Positions 59,101-64,000 of a stretch of 64,000 bases of DNA are shown here, piece after piece. The notes below the pieces were generated by a model that was given only the letters and a program-made list of their open reading frames with translations, made no database searches and was not told where the DNA came from. Origin of the DNA: Ignelater luminosus (Eukaryota; Arthropoda; Insecta; Coleoptera; Elateridae); contig VTPC01000674.1 of the NCBI GenBank assembly GCA_011009095.1, forward strand, positions 228,477-292,476, read 5' to 3'. Made by a program: the position numbers and the translations under genes. Each line of letters opens with the position of its first letter. Within the stretch, counting starts at the first letter, position 1.

Positions 59101-62100
59101 TATAGAAATTTTTAATTAACAGAACACATACTTTTGTGTACGGGCAATGGTCAAAACTGATTAAACTCTATTAAATATATTGTTCAATAAAAGTAAGCAA
59201 TTCTCATCCATTTCCATAAAAATAATAACTTCAAAATCGCAAACACTTGAACCATGCAACTGACTAGGAATTAACAAATTAAGGTTAAGGTTGGGACTTC
59301 AGTTTAGCAATACTGACACAGTTTAATTGCACTTTTTGTATGATAAACCTTGGTATTAACCAATAAATAACCATGTGGTTAAAACTCAAAATATCAATTG
59401 AAAAGGTCTCTTGTCACCAATATACAGAATGAAAATTCAAATCTTTATGGGTTGTTCAGATATTTTATTGTTGCTGAAACAAGTTAAAAAGTTTTCAAGG
59501 TTCAGTCTTTTACTATTAGATAAATCCAAATTTACTTCTTGCTTTTTTTTTGTTTAATCCACAATACAGTAAAAATTGATTTTGCATGTACATTTTATAA
59601 ATCATTATTCCCAATTAAAAATACAAAACTGCTGGTATGTACACATGAACAATCAAAAACCTTATAATTTATTTTTACTCTTTACATGCTTTGTCATGCC
59701 TACAAAATTATGATTAATACATTTGCTTTCAAGTACCACTTTTGCCTCTTAAAAGGCATGTTCATCCTTATGCATAATCACGTTACACACAGTAACTTAA
59801 TGTTAAACATGTTTAGTACTGTAGTAACTTCTATGCTTAAGAGCATTTAATATGCGATGCAGGATTATGAATATGGCTAATTATATACGTGATAAATAAT
59901 AATTAATAAAATTGAACATATGATAACGGTATATCACTTATGTAAAAATAATATTCTGGTAGTTCTATCAAGATTTTATTTCATTGAAATCTTCTACAAT
60001 ATAAACTTTAATTAATCACAAAAACAATTAGTTACTGCTTTAAGTACAAATAATAATAACCTTTAAAGTATAAAAAGAAAATGTTTCATCTTTGTAAGGG
60101 GGAAAGCATCTTTAAAAGAGCTATAATTAGCAATTTATTTGGTTCTAAAACACAATAATACTTCAGTGTATAAAAGGGGCAATAATAATAAAAAAGTTAG
60201 TGCAACATAAAACTTATTGAATATGGTTTAAAATCAAGCTTAGGTGCAATAATAATTAAATAATTTCTAAAAAAGAGTACATGTCAAATTTCATGAATAA
60301 AATAATTTTAAGGTTGATCTGTAAATACTGAAAACATTTATATAAAAATAGAGATGTCTAATGTTTCTAAGACTCAATAAAAAATAAATTATTTGTATGT
60401 TCTGTTTTAATTCTAGATAATCTATTATCCAGCATCCTTATAACTTTTCATAGAGTTGCATCAATTTAAAACCTAAAGTTTTGTGTTGACTTACCGATGC
60501 ACAAACTGTCATAGTTTGCATTACATTCAGTGAATTCTTGTCATAGGTTGTCATCTAATATGAGAACAGAACATTAAGGTTCATTTATTGTTTACAGAAA
60601 TTCTAGATATAAAAAAGACAAAATACTTTAAATGAAACAAAATTTAGAAAATCATTGGATAAAATACCATTGAAATTTAAGAAATAACAATTTTGAGTGC
60701 CTCAGATGTAAAATATCAGTTACTCCTTTCCTTCAGGTTCAACAAACAGCTTTGGATTTAGGAGTCCCTTTTTAATAATTTCATTTTAATTGTTGATTCA
60801 TGCAAGCAGGCACTGTAAAAACCTAACTATTGAATGAAATTATAAATGAATAAAAACAAAAAAGCCCATCATTGACCAAGGTCCTTTACAGAAAATAATC
60901 TGTTACGAAAATCTTTTGTTACTAATCAATTGAATTTATCCATTTCTTGTTGTGTGTGTGAAATTAACCAATTAAAGTAATATTATCTTTCTCAAACCTA
61001 CAGCATCAGGCTGTTACCAAGCAACATACTTTTCCATTATTACTGAAAACTTTTTTTTTTCGGTTTTTATTTACAATTTATTTATGTAACTTTTTTGAGA
61101 TGAATGTTCTAAAATAATTACTTTTTGGGTAACTCCTAATCTACCTTTTAAAAATAAAAATAGCTGTTAAAAAGATTTCAATTAGATTTTAAGGAGTTGC
61201 CAGGAAGAAAAAGATATTCTTCTTATTTTATGTAATAAACAAATAAAAAGTAATTTCCTGAACTGGTGAGTACTGATTGCCCTAAAACTTTAAGGGATTC
61301 GAGGTCATATTTAAAGACATTTTTATTATGGTTTTATTTTGGTTTTATAAAATTAGTTTTACTTCAATTTTGTTATTATGCATACCAACAGCTAAGATCG
61401 TTTGACCCATTGAGATTGTAGGATCAAATCAAATTGTTGATGATGTAATATATGTTGGACAAAAGTCAAGTTTAGAATTACATCTCTGTTAACATTAGAA
61501 TTTTGTCTAATAAATGTGTTCTAACCTCCAATTTTTACCACAATTGTTGAATAATGAGCTCATTATTCAACACTTTTGAATTTGTTTTTCTTTTTGTAGT
61601 CATGGATAAACTATTTTATTGAACTTGCATATAATCGATTATTTTATACTCGGATGATTTTTTCATCCTTGTCTAAAATAATAACAATTACATGCTTGTT
61701 AAATAACATACTATTAGTTACCAATATAGTTTAATAACATGGTTTTTTAAATACAAAAGTTACTTTTCCATGTTTGGCGTGTAAGTTATACACATATATT
61801 AGTAATTAAATATAAATATATGTTTTAATAATCAGTAGAATTATATTCTGAATGAAAGCACAGTTTTGATTCAGGAATCCTGATCTTTGATTTTTTTCAT
61901 CTTGGCTATTTATTTTTTTCTGACTCTGAGTAATGAATATTGTTTTAACTATCCTTTCGTATAATATTTTAAAATAAATCAATTATCTTGATCAATGTAC
62001 AGTAGTTATGAACATTGTTTTATTTACTTTTCCAAATAAACAAAATAAAGCCACAATAAACAATTTTCCATTTCCAAATAGAAATTTGATTAATTTTAAT

Positions 62101-62540
62101 TTACAATAAATGAATCGCAGATTAAAATGGTTTTAAAAGAGTTTTTGTAGTGTATTTCAGTTGATCGAAGTAAAACTGGACCTAATAATAAGTAAACAGC
62201 CTTTCTTCAAATATCATTGAATACAACCCTCGCTCATTTTTAATGCAAGTTTTATTTTTTAATATTCATTTGCTCTTTGTACACCCACTAAAGCTTTGAT
62301 GTTTAATTTATATTTAAGAAGTATCAGAGAAACACATTTGGATTTATTTTACATGTTTTTCTTTTCTATGCAATGCTTCACAAGGAACTTTATTTGTTTC
62401 TGCTCCTTTTCGACAATTGAATTATTTGACATCTTTTACTAAATTCCAAAATAAACAAGACACTTTTAAGAAGAAGTGTACATTTTTACTATTCATCTTC
62501 TTGAGCAAATATTGTATACTAGCAGAACAGCGCATGTGTT
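59101..62540. other. Noncoding, no gene seen
   Basis: AT-rich sequence downstream of the MITE; either intergenic or a long-isoform intron. No exon with fs(1)h-like sequence, RNA gene or complete transposon was recognised. Confidence 0.35.
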
Positions 62541-62543
62541 GTA

Positions 62544-62572
62544 TAATATATATATATATATATATATATATT
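62544..62572. repeat. (TA)n microsatellite
   Basis: About 14 TA dinucleotides in a row. The open frame at 62417-62608 reads through it and is not a gene. Confidence 0.9.
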
Positions 62573-64000
62573 GATACAATCATACAATTTGGCACTTTTA
62601 TGCACTGACAGTATTATTTTTAAACTTACAGATCTTATTTAGAACATAACTAAACTTCCTTTAATTGATTGTGTTCTTGTGTACTGTAAAATGTTTAAGA
62701 TAAACAATTCTATTTTCTTTCCATTTAACTTAAGTGAGAATTTGTGTTCCATGTTAAAAAAGAAATCAGTTCTTACGTAATTAAAAACAAAAAAAGGAAA
62801 CATTAACGTGTTGAGAAATAGACTCTCTAAACTTTAAATTAATGCTATTAATAAATTGTATATAGTGAAATATCGTTTACAAATTATACCGTGGTAAGAT
62901 GAATCAAGGAGATTTTATGTATAAAAAGATAGTAATTATAAAACGGCTTTATAAACTATTTATTGTCTTTGTGAGGTTGCATTATTTTCCTCTGTCAACT
63001 TTCAAAAAGAATTATTTGTTGTAAAATAAAGTCTGAACATTTTTTAATACTGGTAACTGCATATTGGTGTGATATGGCCATAAGAATTTTTGATTGTTAG
63101 TAGAGGAAAATAAAAGAAAAGATCTAAATATTTAGTTGTGGCGGATTATTTTATTTTTTGCCGATATTTATTTTTTCTACATCATGAATTTTATAATTTT
63201 TATTGCATTTATGAATTCATAACTGTTGCCCTGCATCAGTGTTTTATTATTTGTTTGTAACATGAAACATAAGAACTAAACACTAGGTGTTCCTCATTTG
63301 TTAATTTTTTAAAAATTATTGTGTTTATTTGAACTACTGAAATTCTGTTTTCATTTGAAAACAAGCTTATATTTCATGGTACAATACAACTTTATCAATA
63401 ATTTAAAGTATTAAACAGACTTAAAAAACATATATGTATACCACTCTAAACCTAAAAAGAACTCTCTAAAATATTGACATTACTATATTTTTTATTGTAT
63501 TAAAATACCGTATCAGTAGAATTGTTTAGAGTGGTGCATGAAATTGTATAGCCTTGAGTGCATTCATTGATAAGTATGGAGTCTGCCAGCCGTGGACCAA
63601 CTATACAGTCTGCGGTCTTTTAACATTACAATAACAACCATTTGTAATTTTATGTTTTGACACACGAAACGCTTTTACTTGCAACATTTAAATGCAGACA
63701 ATGTGTGTGGCGGCTATTCATCACATTTGCTAAAAAGGCAAAAAGAATTAATGTGCATAATTTTGTGCTGTTTGAAAGGTATTATAAAGTGTAAATAATC
63801 ACTTTTTAAGAGGGAGTATTTAAGAAATTTTTAAAGAAATGACTTATTATAATACAGAAATGTATTGTGAGTCCATTAACGCTCCAATTTTTTTTTGCAA
63901 TCGACTATTTTGTGTAGAAAGAAATTAATAGTTTCCAAAGATCTACTTTTAAAAAAAATGATTTACTCAACTATCTCATTTTAAAGCCATTTTTCTATTG
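62573..64000. other. Noncoding, no gene seen
   Basis: AT-rich sequence to the right edge, no supported feature. Confidence 0.3.

Noticed and set aside
62417-62608. 63-codon frame ending in an Ile/Tyr repeat
   Set aside because: The repeat is translation of a (TA)n microsatellite.

Overview
This window is AT-rich eukaryotic nuclear DNA, almost certainly from an arthropod and most likely an insect. It has spliceosomal introns of about 50 bases to 9 kb, a single-copy regulatory gene spread over more than 25 kb, and a dense layer of decayed DNA transposons (mariner/Tc1, hAT, piggyBac-type, Mutator) typical of insect genomes.

The main gene is a plus-strand BET-family chromatin reader, the orthologue of Drosophila female sterile (1) homeotic, fs(1)h (vertebrate BRD2/3/4). 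I could join twelve coding exons between 30131 and 55634. Every splice phase agrees, and they give an 844-residue short-isoform protein in the order BD1, basic linker, BD2, Ser/Glu-rich stretch, Lys-rich stretch, ET domain, Ser-rich tail ending SEAG. The stop codon of the short form overlaps a plausible splice donor, so a long isoform may continue past the window. A 5' UTR exon must lie upstream; 12.79-12.86 kb is a tentative candidate.

The most unusual item is at the left edge (122-1532). Two exons belong to a second BET-like gene on the same strand. They encode the C-terminal half of one BD1-type bromodomain, a linker made of an 8-residue Pro-rich repeat, then a complete second BD1-type bromodomain followed at once by a stop. 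No BD2 or ET domain follows before fs(1)h. This looks like a tandem duplication of the BD1 exon pair of fs(1)h, producing a bromodomain-array protein, and it may extend leftward out of the window.

The rest is mostly repeats. From 3.1 to 13 kb: a mariner-like remnant split by a hAT-like MITE, another MITE, a GC-richer unrecognised island, and nested inverted repeats. From 16.2 to 17.8 kb: a full-length but dead Tc1-like element with terminal repeats, a TA duplication and an apparent 71-bp intron. From 20.4 to 26.4 kb: a decayed hAT element with mariner and piggyBac-type MITEs nested in it, beside a 1.5-kb palindrome. From 27.4 to 29.9 kb: a Mutator-like transposase plus YqaJ nuclease element containing a 100-N assembly gap with duplicated flanks. 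The fs(1)h introns and the 3' region carry at least ten more MITEs, several with clean target-site duplications. No tRNA, rRNA or CRISPR was seen.
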